DNA from: Pyropia yezoensis | Taxonomy: Eukaryota; Rhodophyta; Bangiophyceae; Bangiales; Bangiaceae | Direction of reading: 5' to 3' | Assembly (NCBI GenBank): GCA_009829735.1 | Contig: CM020619.1 | Span: 25,383,554 to 25,447,553 of the forward strand | DNA: 64,000 bases | Shown here: positions 1 to 12,247 of the stretch, piece after piece | Position numbering within the stretch: the first letter of the stretch is position 1 | How the letters are laid out: every line of letters begins with the position of its first letter | Program-made: the position numbers and the translations under genes | Notes under the pieces: model-generated | Databases searched by the model: none | Told to the model about the DNA's origin: nothing | What the model saw: only the letters and a program-made list of their open reading frames with translations

Positions 1-3000
1 CTTTCCAACAGTAGTGAGCAACGAACATAGCCTTTCCGATGACAAATCAACGAACTTTTTTCTTTCGCACGGGTGATACCGAACCGGTAGGTGTCATTAA
101 ACATTTCAACTTCCTTTGGGTGCAATGTTTAAACAATCGCGTTTAAAAAGCTGCGCAATCTCTTACACTGGTTAAGCAAAAACCTGCGCGACGACAGCTT
201 TCGAGGGTCTGCGCTGAGAAATCTCTCCGCCTTGCTTAACATCTTCAACGTGAGTTCTGACCAATGGAACGCTCCACCCAGCAAGCAGCAGCGCCACCGC
301 TGTTATCATTGGTTGAAAAAACACCGACAGCGGCCATCGTGTCGGTCTTTCCGGGGGAGATTCTTTGGACTCAGCCCATCCCCTCGATCAGAAAAGCACA
401 GTTCTGCTCGAGCCGTTCCATGCGCTCGTCGGAGATAGACGTGAGCCTAGCAATGGGCAACCACCTTCACAACGGCCTCGCAACAGGCAGCGTCAACTTC
501 TCCTGTTGAACCGGCTTCTCGTGAAGCAGGACACCTGCTTCAGGAGGGGGCACCCCCTCCATGACGAAGTTGACCGCAGAAAGAGACCGCCCTCGCCCAA
601 CCACACACTTTTCCACCAGCACACCACAGATACCTGCACGCTCAACGCCACTGCCTCCCCCACTGTTGGACACAACTGCCTACAGTTCACTCACACCCAT
701 GCAACACCCAACCCGCAATGCGTAGCTGTACGTGTGCAGATTCCGGGAGCATTGCATTTCTTACTTCTTCCCCATCGTGGCCGCTGGAGTGGCAACTGTC
801 GCCGACGGCGGCACAGCTGGCAAGGCTGTGGACGGCAAAGATGCAGTCGCGGTTACAACCGCGGCCACCACCGCCGCCACCACCGCCGCCGCCGCAACCG
901 CGCACCCAGACGCCGCGGTGCTACTACAATCGACATCGCTGCCATGAGACGCCGGGCGTTGCTATCGGCGCACGCGGCTCCTGCTCAGTTCTTGAGTACA
1001 TAGCTGCTAAATGTATGTACAGTTCATATGTACAGTCATGGGACAACAGAAATTTTTCATGCCAAGAACACCGAGATCCCACGACTGTCTGGAAGATCCA
1101 GTCGCCCTCCTACTGTCCAGACACCGTCAAAACACCGTTGAAAGCGACCGTCGGATTACATGCTAAAACTCCCTGTTGTCAAGCGTACCACTTCTTTGTG
1201 AGCGAACTGTATGTTTGGCTTTTGGATGAATGTTATCCGAGTACTGGGTCCTCGACCTTGGGTGTCAAGCGACTTCTCGAAAGTCTTGCATGGGAGCGCA
1301 CTTTCAGCGTACTTTTTCCGTTCTAAATCGGCACCTCATACTTTCATCACCGAGTAAACGAGCGCACTGTGAGCGCACTTGTTCATTGCTGGTTCGTGTC
1401 GACAGTTGCATTTTAACGAGAAAAGTCGGTCTGGTTGGGCGCCCACCCGCGTCCCCGTACCAAAACATGCCTTTTTTGCACCACAGACGCCATCCGACAA
1501 GTTCTTGTGCAACTCAGCTTGTTTTTTGTGCTAGTTTTCTGCGGAAGCCCGCGAGGCCTTAAGAAAGTGCAGTTCGCGGCAAAGATTCTTGTGGTATCTT
1601 CTTTGTCGTATTGACGTGCTTCATGCGCTTCTTTCTGCACTTGCCCGGCTCTGCCTTGGGCAGTACGACCCACGAGGACGAATGAACGCAAAAAAGACAA
1701 GCGAGAAAGGGCTTGCATGAAGTCATGCAAGGGTGTCCGAAAATCACTGTGGCCCCAGTTCACTGATTCCACATCGCAGTCACTGATCAGAAAGTCGATG
1801 GGGCGCAGTGTCGGCCGTAGCACGAATGATCTGGAAAAGACCTGCCGCAAATTCGGCATGGTCGGGGCGAAAGCGTACAGAGGACCAAGAGGTCATGAAA
1901 TAATCGTGACCTGTTGATCAGTGAAGCTTAATGTGTGCTCGCTGTACGAGGGGGCAGGGAGTACGTCCACAGTACCAGCGTGCATTTAAAATCGGCATCA
2001 GACGAAGACGGGGGTCGACAAGGCGTGACAGCATCGCGGAAGACAGTAATGAGAGGTCGAATGCCACCATACGTGACAGACTCAGTCGGTTGCTCGATGT
2101 GCGTGTGTGTTGCGTGATGCGCTGCGCCAGAACCGGTTCGGGAAAACACCAATAATCGAACCTTGTGTCTCGAAGCGTACGATTTCGATTCTTGTGTCAG
2201 TGGGACTCGATGTTCAACGGATTTCTGAAGACCGCAGATTATCTCGAAATTGAAGGTCCAAGAGCAATCGTCAGCCTCCATTTTCACTCGATGACAACTC
2301 ATTGCCAGCATTAAGAACATGGTTGTAACTTTCACCCGAGGCTCCCAAGCGTTCGGTTAATAGGTTGCAATTTCAAGAACGAAAGCTGACCGCGTTCGCA
2401 TCGCCTTACAGACATCTCACACTAATGTTCGAGACTTTTCAAGCAACGAGGAGCCCGTCACCCACTATAATAGGCTGCCACACTGCGGCCACTCCGACCG
2501 TCCGCCTTCTCTCTGTCCTCTCAGAGAGTGCATGGCCAGCCGCCGCCGCGGCCGGCCCTACAAATTTGACCGATGGCAAGAGAGCACTCACAGGGCTTGC
2601 GTACGCTGCGCGAGGGCCCTCCTGGTCGCTCCCTCGTTGAGACAAGGCAGCACGACCTGTAGGCGATGCGGACCTGGTCACACCACCGCTGTCTTCTCTT
2701 GTGGCGAGCTACAGCAAGTGCCGCTGCAATGGCACTCCATGTTGGCGCCATGCAAGAGTCACTAGTCCTCTGCCCAAGAGGGACGAGGATTGTTCAGCGC
2801 TCCCTCTCGGACGAGGCAGTCGACCATGACGATCGAAAGTTCTACAGCTTTCACAACACGTGGAAACACGTTCGCCACGTGCACTTTGTGTAATTCACGT
2901 TCTGGCGAATCCATCCGTCGGTGAATCGACCCCAATTCGACAACTGAAACTGGCACTGAATCACCCCCCGCGACCCTGATTAAAGTTTCGTTTCAATTCG

Positions 3001-3453
3001 CACGGCGGCCGCTGGTCGCCGGGGCAGAAGTGCCCTGTTGGTCGGTAAGATTCTCTTCGTTTCTGTGCTCGATCTTCTCGGGACCCTCCGCGTCTGCGCA
3101 CCGCGAGGCACGCTACTAGCCCCGTCTCACCCGCCACGTCGCAGCAGAGCGCCGAAGTCGCACCCCGACTGCGCAGGCATGGAATGTGAACAGAGGTGCT
3201 CACCACGATCTCCTAGCGCCGCCCTGCAGCACGCTTGGATCTCGATGACGGTGGAACTGCGCAGGGCTCCTCGTCAGTCTCTCATGAAACGGGTCTCGCC
3301 GCTCCGCGCGGACTGTGCGGCTCGCCCCGCCCAAGAGTTTGCAGCTGGCATTGCTGATGGGCTGTTTGCATTGATATCTGCTCGGTGGACTGCGCGGCAT
3401 CGAGAGGACTTGTCCAGCTGCATGCGCACGATGAGCATGAACCAAGGGAAATG
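1..3453. other. Region without a convincing gene
   Basis: No open frame here carries a recognisable domain, and base composition is clearly less GC-rich than in the gene region after 14.3 kb. The only structure seen is a short CCG/CCA-type microsatellite at about 862-899. The frames that stay open overlap one another on both strands and have no conserved motif, so they are not annotated. The stretch may be decayed repeat DNA. Confidence 0.5.
862..899. repeat. CCA/CCG microsatellite
   Basis: An imperfect run of CCACCGCCG-type trinucleotides about 38 bp long. It keeps open frames alive on both strands around it. Confidence 0.7.
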
Positions 3454-3455
3454 TA

Positions 3456-4212
3456 CAGTTGGTACCCAAAATTACTGGCCCACCCCAACCGTCAGATCCT
3501 GAGATTTATATTGACTCGATGCAACCGTCCGTTTCCAGTGCAAGAAACGCACTAATACTTGGTGCCAGACCCGTTTGCTTCCACCACCCCCCGCACACGG
3601 CGGCACATGCTCTCGGTCAGTTGCTTGAAATAGGCGCTCGGTATCGACGCCCACTCTTCCTGCAGGGCAGTGAACAGCCCGTCCTTCGTCTTGGGGAGGG
3701 GGGGCCCGACTGCGGTGCTGGTTCGTCCCTGGTTGACCTTTTCGGCGATTTCCGCCGTTGAGGCGAAAGGGTCGCCGTCCACCACCCGGCGGAGCCCGCG
3801 CAGCTCTCGAGGGCTGAGGAGCTTCGGCCGACCTCGGTTGTCCTGGCGCGCAGTGGCCGCCGCCCGCCGCGCGCTGGCTGCGTGGTAGCTGACCACCGTC
3901 TTGGGGATGCCGAGCGCGGTGGCGATGGCCCCATTGGACTTCTTGTTCGTGACCATGGTCTTGATGGCGCCGACTTCCTGGGGGCATAGGGGGGTCCTGC
4001 CCTTGCCCCCCATGGTGCTGCTTTTTTTTTTTCTTCGCTGGGAGAGAAGCTATGGGCGCTTCTTTATAGCACCATGCCCGGCAACGCTGCGCCCAAGTGA
4101 ATGCAATGCGCCAGAGCGGCACCACTTAGGCCGCTTTTTGGATCTCGTCCGTGGTCGATTTGGTGCAAAAAGTGACCCGTCAGGGTGAGCAAGTAATTTT
4201 GGGTACCAACTG
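3456..4212 (-). mobile_element. Tc1/mariner transposon, internally deleted
   Basis: The element is 757 bp, flanked by TA dinucleotides at 3454-3455 and 4213-4214, the target duplication of the Tc1/mariner superfamily. Its terminal inverted repeats start CAGTTGGTACCCAAAATTACT at 3456 and on the complement of 4192-4212. They are identical for about 21 bp and similar for about 13 more. Between them lies one minus-strand frame that keeps the start and end of a Tc1-like transposase but not the catalytic centre. Size and structure make it non-autonomous, and it could be mobilised only by a full-length relative elsewhere. Confidence 0.85.
3552..4013 (-). pseudogene. Tc1-like transposase remnant, N- and C-terminal parts only
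   Basis: The frame has 153 codons with an ATG at 4013, against about 340-350 in a complete Tc1 transposase. Residues about 8-100 resemble the paired helix-turn-helix DNA-binding part: a first helix pair around GIPKTVVSYH, then the GRP linker (GRPKLLSPRELRGL), then a second helical block with STAEIAEKVN. The last 45 residues match the family C-terminus, with the EEWASIPSAYFKQL and ESMCRRV pattern and the ending GSGTKY. The whole DDE/D catalytic region between them is missing, yet the two ends remain in one frame. It may still encode a DNA-binding fragment, but it cannot be an active transposase. Confidence 0.75.
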
Positions 4213-4537
4213 TACATGGCGCACTATTGGGAGGTAACCCTAGTATTTAAAGAGCTTGGCGGGGTGGTGGCACCGTGCTCGCGGACGAGGAGGTCTCAGA
4301 CCCGCTCGGGCGGGTGCCGGTTAGATACCCGTTTTGCTTTTCTTCTGACGTTCATATTTAATGAAGAAAAACATATGAACTTCCAGAATTGGTCCTGACG
4401 GTGCAGCGGCAGCTCGGGGGGACGACACCGGTGCAGCCGATCGCGAGACCGCGCCTTCAGTCGTCGTCCGTACACCTCGCACATCACCCAGCCGGGCCTG
4501 CTGACCGAAGCCATCTCGTCCCTCCGGGCGTGTTATA

Positions 4538-4737
4538 GTGCTTCCTGTAAAAAATGGATGTTGACGGTACGTGAAGGTGATGAAAATCGCTGTCTGGCAC
4601 TATACTATAGCACTATACTATAGTGCTTCCTGTAAAAAATGGATGTTGACGGTACGTGAAGGTGATGAAAATCGCTGTCTGGACCAATGGATCGGCTCCT
4701 TCACGTACCGTCAACATCCATTTTTTACAGGAAGCAC
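4538..4737. repeat. Foldback repeat with one duplicated arm
   Basis: A 60-bp unit beginning GTGCTTCCTGTAAAAAATGG occurs twice in direct orientation, at 4538-4597 and 4623-4682. The first 40 bp of it return as a perfect inverted copy at 4698-4737. The second direct copy and the inverted copy form a 40-bp stem around a 35-bp loop. The spacer between direct copies is a repeated ACTATA-type sequence. This looks like a small MITE or foldback element whose left arm was tandemly duplicated. No target duplication was recognised. Confidence 0.75.
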
Positions 4738-4739
4738 GG

Positions 4740-7036
4740 TAACCCCTGGTCTGTTGGACTGTCGCCTTCGCATGATTACACACTCGCACGGGAACCGCCG
4801 TGTGCGTGTGCGTGCAGACGAGGTGGGGGATCCGTGGGGAGCCCGGGACCCAGCACAGATGCGTGGGAGGAGGGGAGGATGGGGGAGAAGGGACGGCAAA
4901 TAGATGTCTGGGCGCTGCCCGCCCCATGATGGCCATCCCGCGCCCCGAAGCACGTCACAGCGACTGCCCTACGGGGGGGGCGTCTCTGCCACCGCGGGGT
5001 GCGACGTCGCCGCCGTTGGGGAGGGAGTCGATGGGAGGGAACAACGCTAGCTCGCCCTTGACCCGCCCCGCCCCGCCCGCCCGCATTGCCGCGGTGGGAC
5101 GGCGGGCGCGGCGCTCGGCCGTTGTGCCGCGCCCCATGACTTCGTTCCGGTGGTGCCCCAACCCCGCCCTCCCCATCTGTCCCTCTTTCTGACGCCAACG
5201 CCTTCTTCACCCAACCCCCCCATCCCCTAACAGAGTGCGCGAACGCTAGCTCGTCCGTTATCTGGCATTTTTTATTCCCGTTCCTGCCGACTGCCGGACC
5301 ACGGTGGCGGCGTCATTGGGGCTTGGCTGCGACCCCCGGCGCTAGCTTGTGCTTTGTCCCCCCCCCCCTCCCCCCCCCCCCGTCCGCCCGCCGACCCCAT
5401 AGCACCGCGATATGAGTGCCTCCCCGTCAGGGTGCCCTGTCGTTGCCAATGCCTGCTCCTCTTGTTCTTCTTGGTCCCCCTCTGGCCACCTCCGGCGAGC
5501 GGTGGTAGGTGGCAACGACTACGCACGGCCGCGACGACAGGACAGAGGTCAACGGTGGACAAACAAACACCGCGGGCGCACCCGCGCTGTGGCACCTTGA
5601 TGCCTTCGCCCGTGCACCCCCACCCCCTCCGCCCCCACACTCACCCCTCCTTCCAGCACCCCCCGCGGCCATGACACCTTGCACTCCCCCGCTCTGCCCC
5701 CCGCGTCACGCTGCGGCCGTCACACACACGGAGCCGCGCGTGGCAGTGCACCCCCCCTCCGCCCCCGCCCCCACACCCCCTCCTCACTCCGCCCCACCCC
5801 CCCCGCGGGCACACCCGCCGCCTGTCGGGACCGCCAGTCGGTCGGCCGGCCGCAGCCCCTCCGCGGCAGCGGCGGCAGGGGCGGCGACAGACTCCCGCTG
5901 TGGGTCTCGCGTACGGCCGTGCAGGTTTAGGGTGCGCCGCCCCACCGCCGGCACTGGGCATTGGCTCAACGCCGCCCCCACCCTCGAGCGGTCACCGGCG
6001 GGGCGGTGTGGCGGTAGTGGCGGCGGCGGCGGCGGCAGCGTCGTCAGCGAGCGGCGGTGGCCGCGGCATCAGCTGTCGCGGCGGCGGCAGGGTTGGAGGG
6101 AGATGGGTGGGAACGGGTCGACGCCGACGCGGCGAGCAGCGACCCACTCAAGCACAGGGCAGCGGGGCAAGGCGAGAGTGCACGCAGCGCGCTGCAGCTG
6201 GGATGTGGACCGCAGCTGCCGCTGACGCCGCCGCCGCTGCCGCGGCCGGGCCCTGCAAGACCAAACCTCCCACCACGGTTGTCAGGGTTATCCTATTTAT
6301 TGGGGAGGTTGGTGCGCCTTGCTCCCGCGCGCCCCGCCCCCACCGTGCCTCCTCTTCCACCCCGCTCACACTTAGAAGGTCAGGATGGGGGCTCGCTGCT
6401 TGCCTGCGCAGTGGATCTATCAACCGGTGCCAACATCTTCGTGCATCGAGACCAAATCGGACGTGTCCCACATTGCAAGGTTGCCCTGGGGCTCTGCAAG
6501 AGCCGGATTCCGTGCAAGAAAGGTGTCGAGGCGACGCGACGAGATGGGGACCCACCAGTAAGCCATGTATACTCGACCATGACCACGAGGACGACGAGAT
6601 CGTTCTGCCCATGTAAAAGGTGTACCTATCTTTTCTGTCCCATCCGAGATCCGTTTTTCCAACCACACATTTGCACTTTTCTAGTTTCAACGAAGGTGCA
6701 AGACTGCACATTGGCGGAAGACACATCATTCCTGAGATGTAAAACATTGTTTTGCATGCCTGCTCGCTTTTGCAAGTACTATTGATGCACTTGTGACGGT
6801 TTACTATAGAAGACTCATTTTTTGACGCAACCAAAATTCTCAATTTCATACAACAGTCGATGCAGCTCGACGAGCTCTTGCGGCTCATGCTCATTATTCT
6901 CCACCTCCTCGTCTTAGCTATCTCTCACTGCCGTTTCTGTATAAAAGAACAGTCACGTACGTTCCAACGGATATGAGGAAGGTGTCGAGTACTGTGGAGC
7001 ATGGATGGAAAAAAAGGGATGTTTTACATCCCAGAT
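4740..7036. other. GC-rich then mixed intergenic region, no recognised gene
   Basis: About 4.8-6.3 kb is very GC-rich with C and G runs and CCG-type simple repeats. From 6.3 kb composition falls again. Several frames stay open on both strands because stop codons are rare in such DNA, but none shows a domain. An unrecognised gene cannot be excluded. Confidence 0.4.
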
Positions 7037-7058
7037 AGATTAATCTATAGATTAATCT
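7037..7058. repeat. 22-bp perfect palindrome in AT-rich DNA
   Basis: The sequence AGATTAATCTA and its exact complement meet at 7047/7048. The core GATTAATC recurs at about 7630 and 11,427. ATTAATCTGTTG near 7077 and its near-complement near 7622 could bound a MITE of about 560 bp, but that is weak. Confidence 0.6.
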
Positions 7059-8567
7059 GATACATTTCGATTTTCAATTAATCTGTTGTTTTTTGCTGGA
7101 CTTGGCCTGACCCTCACTGCCGCGACGCCGTGGGGCGCGCCCTTCACGTCGTCCCCCAGAAATTGCGCTATACACCTACTAGCTTTTCGCACTCTCCTTG
7201 CAGACCTTCTTGCCGTTCAAGACAGTGCTGAAGGTGGCGATGGGTCGGCTGCGACCTTCGACGTGGCGGCAAAGCCGACAGAGCCAGTGGCCGTAGCAGT
7301 CTCGGCACTAGTGTTCTTCAGCGTCGCACCGACCCCGCACCGTACTAGGCGCGTGCAACCATCAGAGTGGGGCGGTCGGCGGCCAGGGCGGTGGCGAGGA
7401 AGTCTGCGCAGTTAGCGACAGGAGTGATGGCACAAGTAGCAGTGTCCGCGTAAGCGACTGACCGTCGCGCAGCGCCAGTCCAGCTATGGCTGCTCCGTGG
7501 CCCAGCGGGGGCAAATACTGAGATCACGAACAGAACAAGGGACACTGGGGAGAAGTGGGGGGTGGGGGCGGGGGGGCTCACCCAGCATTTAGTTTTAAAA
7601 AAACGTATAAAATACGGGAAAGCGCCAACTGATTAATCTATATTGAACCCTGATTAATTGTATTCATTTAATGCATCGACTTTACTGGTGCCATCCATGC
7701 TATGGAGTTCACGAAGGCTACTTCCCAGGACAATGGTTGAATTTACGGTACTGGCGTGCGCGCCATACGCATGAGTCTCCAAACTTGTGCGCCAACTAGG
7801 GCCACGACGCTGTTGATAGGAAGCCTTGCATTGTGTCGTTTCCTGTACTGGAGTTTTCTGTCGCGCGAGGGTGTCTAACTTCCCCAGAAAGACCAGATCG
7901 CATCGCCAGCGGTATTCGTTTCGCATGTGATGGAGGCTACACTGATCCCGAGTACTATTCGTTGAGCTGACAATCTTCCGGGGCCCGTTTCTCTGGTCAT
8001 GCTTCTGGAAAGAATGAGTCTTCTCAAGTAAGCCGCCACACTTGTTAACCTTCCCCACCATATCTGTCTCAACGAGGTCCACGAGCTGCCTCGACTGATG
8101 CTTCGGCAGCGTCACTCCACCTGTGTGTTGTCTGCTCCCCACTGACCATGTTGATGATGGTGGAAGTACATTGGCGAGAGCTCAGCGTCACAAAACGTCT
8201 GGCACGTGTTTACATGTGCTTGCATTCTTCTCTTTTAGCGTACTTCCGTATATAGTATATGTTGCAAGAACATGGATCTGCATTCTTGCCATGCTGCGCG
8301 CGGCAAGCAACGTGCACCGACCCGCACTCGGCCCGCGTTTCTTGCGCGCTAACCGGGCCAAATGTCCGCTCTTACACGTAGTTTTCTTTCTTTTTCCGAG
8401 AATGCGGTACATGGTTATAGATCTACTGCGCTGCACCCAGTGCCGCGCCGCCAGCGGAATGGCGCTCAAGCCGTGGCCTGAGCACGAAGCTCTTGTAGCC
8501 CGTTTTTCGACCCGCAATCGAGTCCACTGTAAATCTGTGAAAAGTGCCCAAGGCGTTTTCGGAGGGC

Positions 8568-8640
8568 GTTACTTGGGCGCTGCTAATGCGCCGATCGGGC
8601 GCGACGCGCCCCGACTCGACGTGGCCCTGAAGGAGCGAAT
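8568..8640 (+). repeat. GGGCGC-type dispersed repeat, copy A
   Basis: The core TTGGGCGCTGCTAATGCG followed by GGGCGCGAC and CCCCGACTC matches, in opposite orientation, a segment at about 11,770-11,858. A more diverged relative lies at about 9520-9600. Similar GGGCGC and CTCTTGAG pieces occur near 10,400. The pair in opposite orientation could be the ends of a DNA transposon of about 3.3 kb, but no target duplication or transposase was seen. Confidence 0.5.
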
Positions 8641-9519
8641 TAGATACAATCACACACTTACAATACGAATTGAATTGGACAAGGTCAGTGCCCATTCATG
8701 TTCACGGGGTCGGTAGGGTATAGGAATCGCATGGGCGGCGGCCGGCAGTCTGGTCAAGTCGCCGGGAGTACTCACAATTTTAGCATTCACGTCTGACGCG
8801 CGACACTTACCTCGTCGGGGACCGTGCCAGAAAACACGTCCGAGACGCCCACTGAGTGAATCCTCCACAGGCTTCTTTCGTTCAACAGTTTCTTCGCTCC
8901 GGCACGCCAATGCTCTACTTGTATTATTCAGGCGATATTCCACTTTTGAAACAGTATGCCAGCTTAAAGAAGGCAATGCGAATCTAAAACAATGACGGTC
9001 CCCTGGGCCATACTTTTGTCATGTGCTTCGACAAAATTTTGTCACCGAGGAGCCGGCTGCGACTCCGGTGGACCAGACACTGGGGCTCTTGAGGCCGGGA
9101 ACGATAATCTCCATTTATTGGACAGCGATTTGTTTGACATGGCCTGTGAGTTAGTGCTCTTTTCTTGTTGCTGGCAATTTGGAGTCTCCGAAAGCTGCGT
9201 TTACGTGCGATGTGAACAAGGCAGTTTGTGAGCCGACCTCTGACGGCCCGTGCGCTCCTTCTTGCTATCCTACCCAGTGGCCGTGCAACCTAACTACGAT
9301 GCAGAACCCTGTACCAAGACGGGGAACGGGCTCACACCTTGTACATCAGAAAGGCATGAAGTCGAAGTACTCCTCCATGTCGATCAGAGCACCAAATTAT
9401 TATGAGACCATAGTGTACAGGCGAAGCAGCGTGTGTGTGTACGTTTGTAAGTTCCAGGCTCAGAACTTGCACTCATGGGTAGGGTTGTGCATCGCACCTC
9501 AGGGCGATTTTCAGGGGCA

Positions 9520-9600
9520 TGATTTGGGCGCGTTATGGGCGCTTTTCGGGCGCGATGGGGCTCTTGAGCGCCCAATGGTGCGGGCGCGATGAAGGCGCGA
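9520..9600 (+). repeat. GGGCGC-type dispersed repeat, copy B
   Basis: The core ATTTGGGCGCG is followed by GGGCGCTTTT, GGGCGCGATG and CTCTTGAGCGCCC. The same blocks occur in the same order in the copies at 8568-8640 and 11,770-11,858, with more changes. Confidence 0.4.
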
Positions 9601-9790
9601 AAAAGCTATTGTAACATACGAAGTATACTGGTTTTACTTTCTCATATTGGTGGGTACAGCACCGTGTCCACTACGACCGTGCGTCGGTTAGCCTGTCGAA
9701 GCCAAGGCCGCAACCAGCGCCGTGTAGCCGGCCGCGGCGGTCTCATCGCCCACGCCGCGGCTGCCACTGCGAGAACTACGGGCGCGCGGG

Positions 9791-9902
9791 GAAAGCGCAG
9801 CTGCCACAGCGGTTAGCGCTCCACAGCGGTTAGCGCTCCACAGCGGTTAGCGCTCCACAGCGGTTAGCGCTCCGCGCTAACTGCTGCGGCAGCTGCGCTT
9901 TC
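9791..9902. repeat. 17-bp tandem repeat inside a hairpin
   Basis: Four units of AGCGGTTAGCGCTCCAC run from 9808 to about 9873, the last one incomplete. They are flanked by a perfect 15-bp inverted repeat, GAAAGCGCAGCTGCC at 9791-9805 and its complement at 9888-9902. Each unit contains the palindrome AGCGCT. The whole could fold into a long stem with the repeats in the loop. Confidence 0.75.
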
Positions 9903-12247
9903 CAGCCGGAACTCGTCGAGGTGTACGCTGTGGAGAAGGCCACGGGCTGCCCTGTCAGCAGAGGCTGCTGCTGGCGACAGGGGTAGTGCTAGTGATGCCG
10001 CTCTCTGTGCCGTGACACCGCACTTCGCTTTTCTTCTTGCTGTCAGTCAAAAACCAGTATGACAACTGTTACGGACCAGGGCTAGGTGACGCCTACGGTT
10101 AAATTAGACTCTACACAGCGTTCTTCGTACTCAAAGTAAACTACATATTAGGTGAGGCAATCAGGGGCGCTTTGCGACGCGACTGCACTTTTTGAGAGGC
10201 GTCAATAATTCGCGGGCAAGGCGCTTCTTAAGGGCAGAGCCCTCAACGTGGGCTGTCGGGAAAAAGCCAAAACTATATGGTATTTGACGATACATTTAAA
10301 GTGGAATGCAATGTACACGTAAATAACGACCATCCAATCAGAGGCCTGGACGCAACTGACGCCCGATCACTCCGAGGTATCACTCAGCCAAAACTGCGCC
10401 TTTTGGTCGAGCAATAGCTCTTGAGCCATCGATGACCAACTAGAGCGCGCTCTGATTAGCTGTTGCGCTTCACAGTTTGGCAAACCACAAGCCCGATTAT
10501 GTATCGAAATATATGGATTTCAATAGCGGTGCTTATGCCGATCGCCCACGATAGTGGCTGCGCCCTAACGGTCGCGCCACTGGCCCCGTCCAGAACAAAC
10601 TCCCTTGCCAGCCCTAGATCCCACATTCTCACTGCTTCTTATGTACCCGGGGTCGGACGCCGCAGCCACCACTGATCCCTGACCCAAGTTGGTTACTGGA
10701 AGAACACGTGCGTTATTGGTCTTTCGCTAGTCTGCATATTTACATATTGAATGATCTATGTCAAATTAAGCTCATCTATGTTAGACTCATCTATCTATAT
10801 ATGTGTCATTCCATGTGAGCCTGTCACTCTTTTATAATCAACCGGAAATCCCTAATTTGGATCGACGACGTGCTCTCTTCGTTTAGGGTCAACAGCGGCA
10901 ACAACTACATGGCATGAGACATGCAGCTTTTCTCGCCGCATCTCCTCCCCCCACCCTTCCAGAAGCCGCCCTGCAAGCTGAGTACGACTATTGTCGCCGC
11001 CCTGGCGCAGGATGTCAGCGGCGTCACAAGGGAGAGCATAGGCGACCCAGGCATATTATTCTGTTACCGAGAGCAGACGGCGCCCACCCTCTCCCACACT
11101 ATCTTCATCCCTACCACGGTTGCTACTCTCCACAGCATCCCAAGCAACCATGTATCAGGTCTTCCTCATTCCTGTCGATGGCGTGCATCGGCTTGAGGTT
11201 CAGATGGACGGGCATGACATCGTCCACCTTGTCTTAGCTCAGCGCGTCCCGGATGAGGGTCTGGACAGACTACCGCGTTCAGAAGGATCTCTCGACAGCA
11301 CCGGATAACTGCACGGTGCCCGACTACTCCTCATCAATCACCCGCTGGACTAATTACATCATATCAAACTTGCTATTGTTAATAGAACACAATAAAACAA
11401 GAGGCAGAAGACAGCACTGCTTTAATCAGTAGATTAATCTGTCGGAGAACGTTCTAGCTATCCATTCTCTGACCCATTTCAAGCTGCCTTGCCTGCACTC
11501 TCGTGAAATCAGTTCATCAGGTCGCGGGGCGGGGGCGCTAATAATGGCCTTGTTCGCGCACCGAAGTCTGTTATCGCAAACTGACAGCGCTCTTGTAGCT
11601 CCCCACCAGGTACAGATTTTTGAACACTATTTCGAACGGTAGTCCCCCAAACTGGCTGGTAGTGAAATGACTTTAGGTCGCTTGCGGCTTCTGCTTGCGC
11701 TCTGGTCCTCCACTGACCCCTTCGACGAGTATGTAGAAACACCCAGCATGGTCAATTCATATTGCTAGTATTTGATCGCGGCCAAATCGCGCCTCAAGAG
11801 CCAGGGGGAGTCGGGGCATGTCGCGCCCTATTTGCGCATTAGCAGCGCCCAAATAATGACTTCTAACGGCGCCACGCCACCGTCCTATATTGGCATAACT
11901 TTCCACTGGCAGAGCGCTTTTATCTGGTGTAAACTGTAGGCTTGGTCAATCATCCGCAACAGTATTGTGCTCTTTGTTCTGTCAGTACATCCGTATGAAG
12001 GGCCAATTTACGAATCCTGATCATCCCTGATTGTAGCCCGCACGCGGTCCTTCACCGTCCGCGGGGTGACAAGGCGCGACGACGTGATGCACTTCCTTTC
12101 GAAAACGGGGATATGAAAGGCGTCGCAGACGACGGGAGAGGCTCATCTGTGGGCGACGAGCAGGAGTGGTCAGTATGATATCTGCGGCAGATGCATAAAG
12201 AGATATACTGTCTCAGGTCTCTGATTGGATGATCTCTGATTACATAG
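9903..12247. other. Intergenic region without recognised gene
   Basis: Moderate GC, AT-rich around 10.7-10.85 kb. Short frames at 10.9-11.3 kb show no domain. Apart from the repeat copy near 11.8 kb nothing can be supported. Confidence 0.4.
11770..11858 (-). repeat. GGGCGC-type dispersed repeat, copy C (inverted relative to A)
   Basis: The complement of this segment reads ATTTGGGCGCTGCTAATGCG, then AGGGCGCGAC, CCCCGACTC and CTCTTGAGG, matching copy A at 8568-8640 over about 70 bp with scattered differences. Outside this core the two flanks do not match. Confidence 0.5.

Noticed and set aside
6148-6894. A 248-codon minus-strand frame in the gene-poor region
   Set aside because: Mixed composition but no recognisable domain, and it spans a poly-Ala simple repeat. 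A gene cannot be excluded, but I cannot support one.
9791-9902. CRISPR-like array
   Set aside because: Units are directly adjacent without unique spacers, and the genome is eukaryotic.
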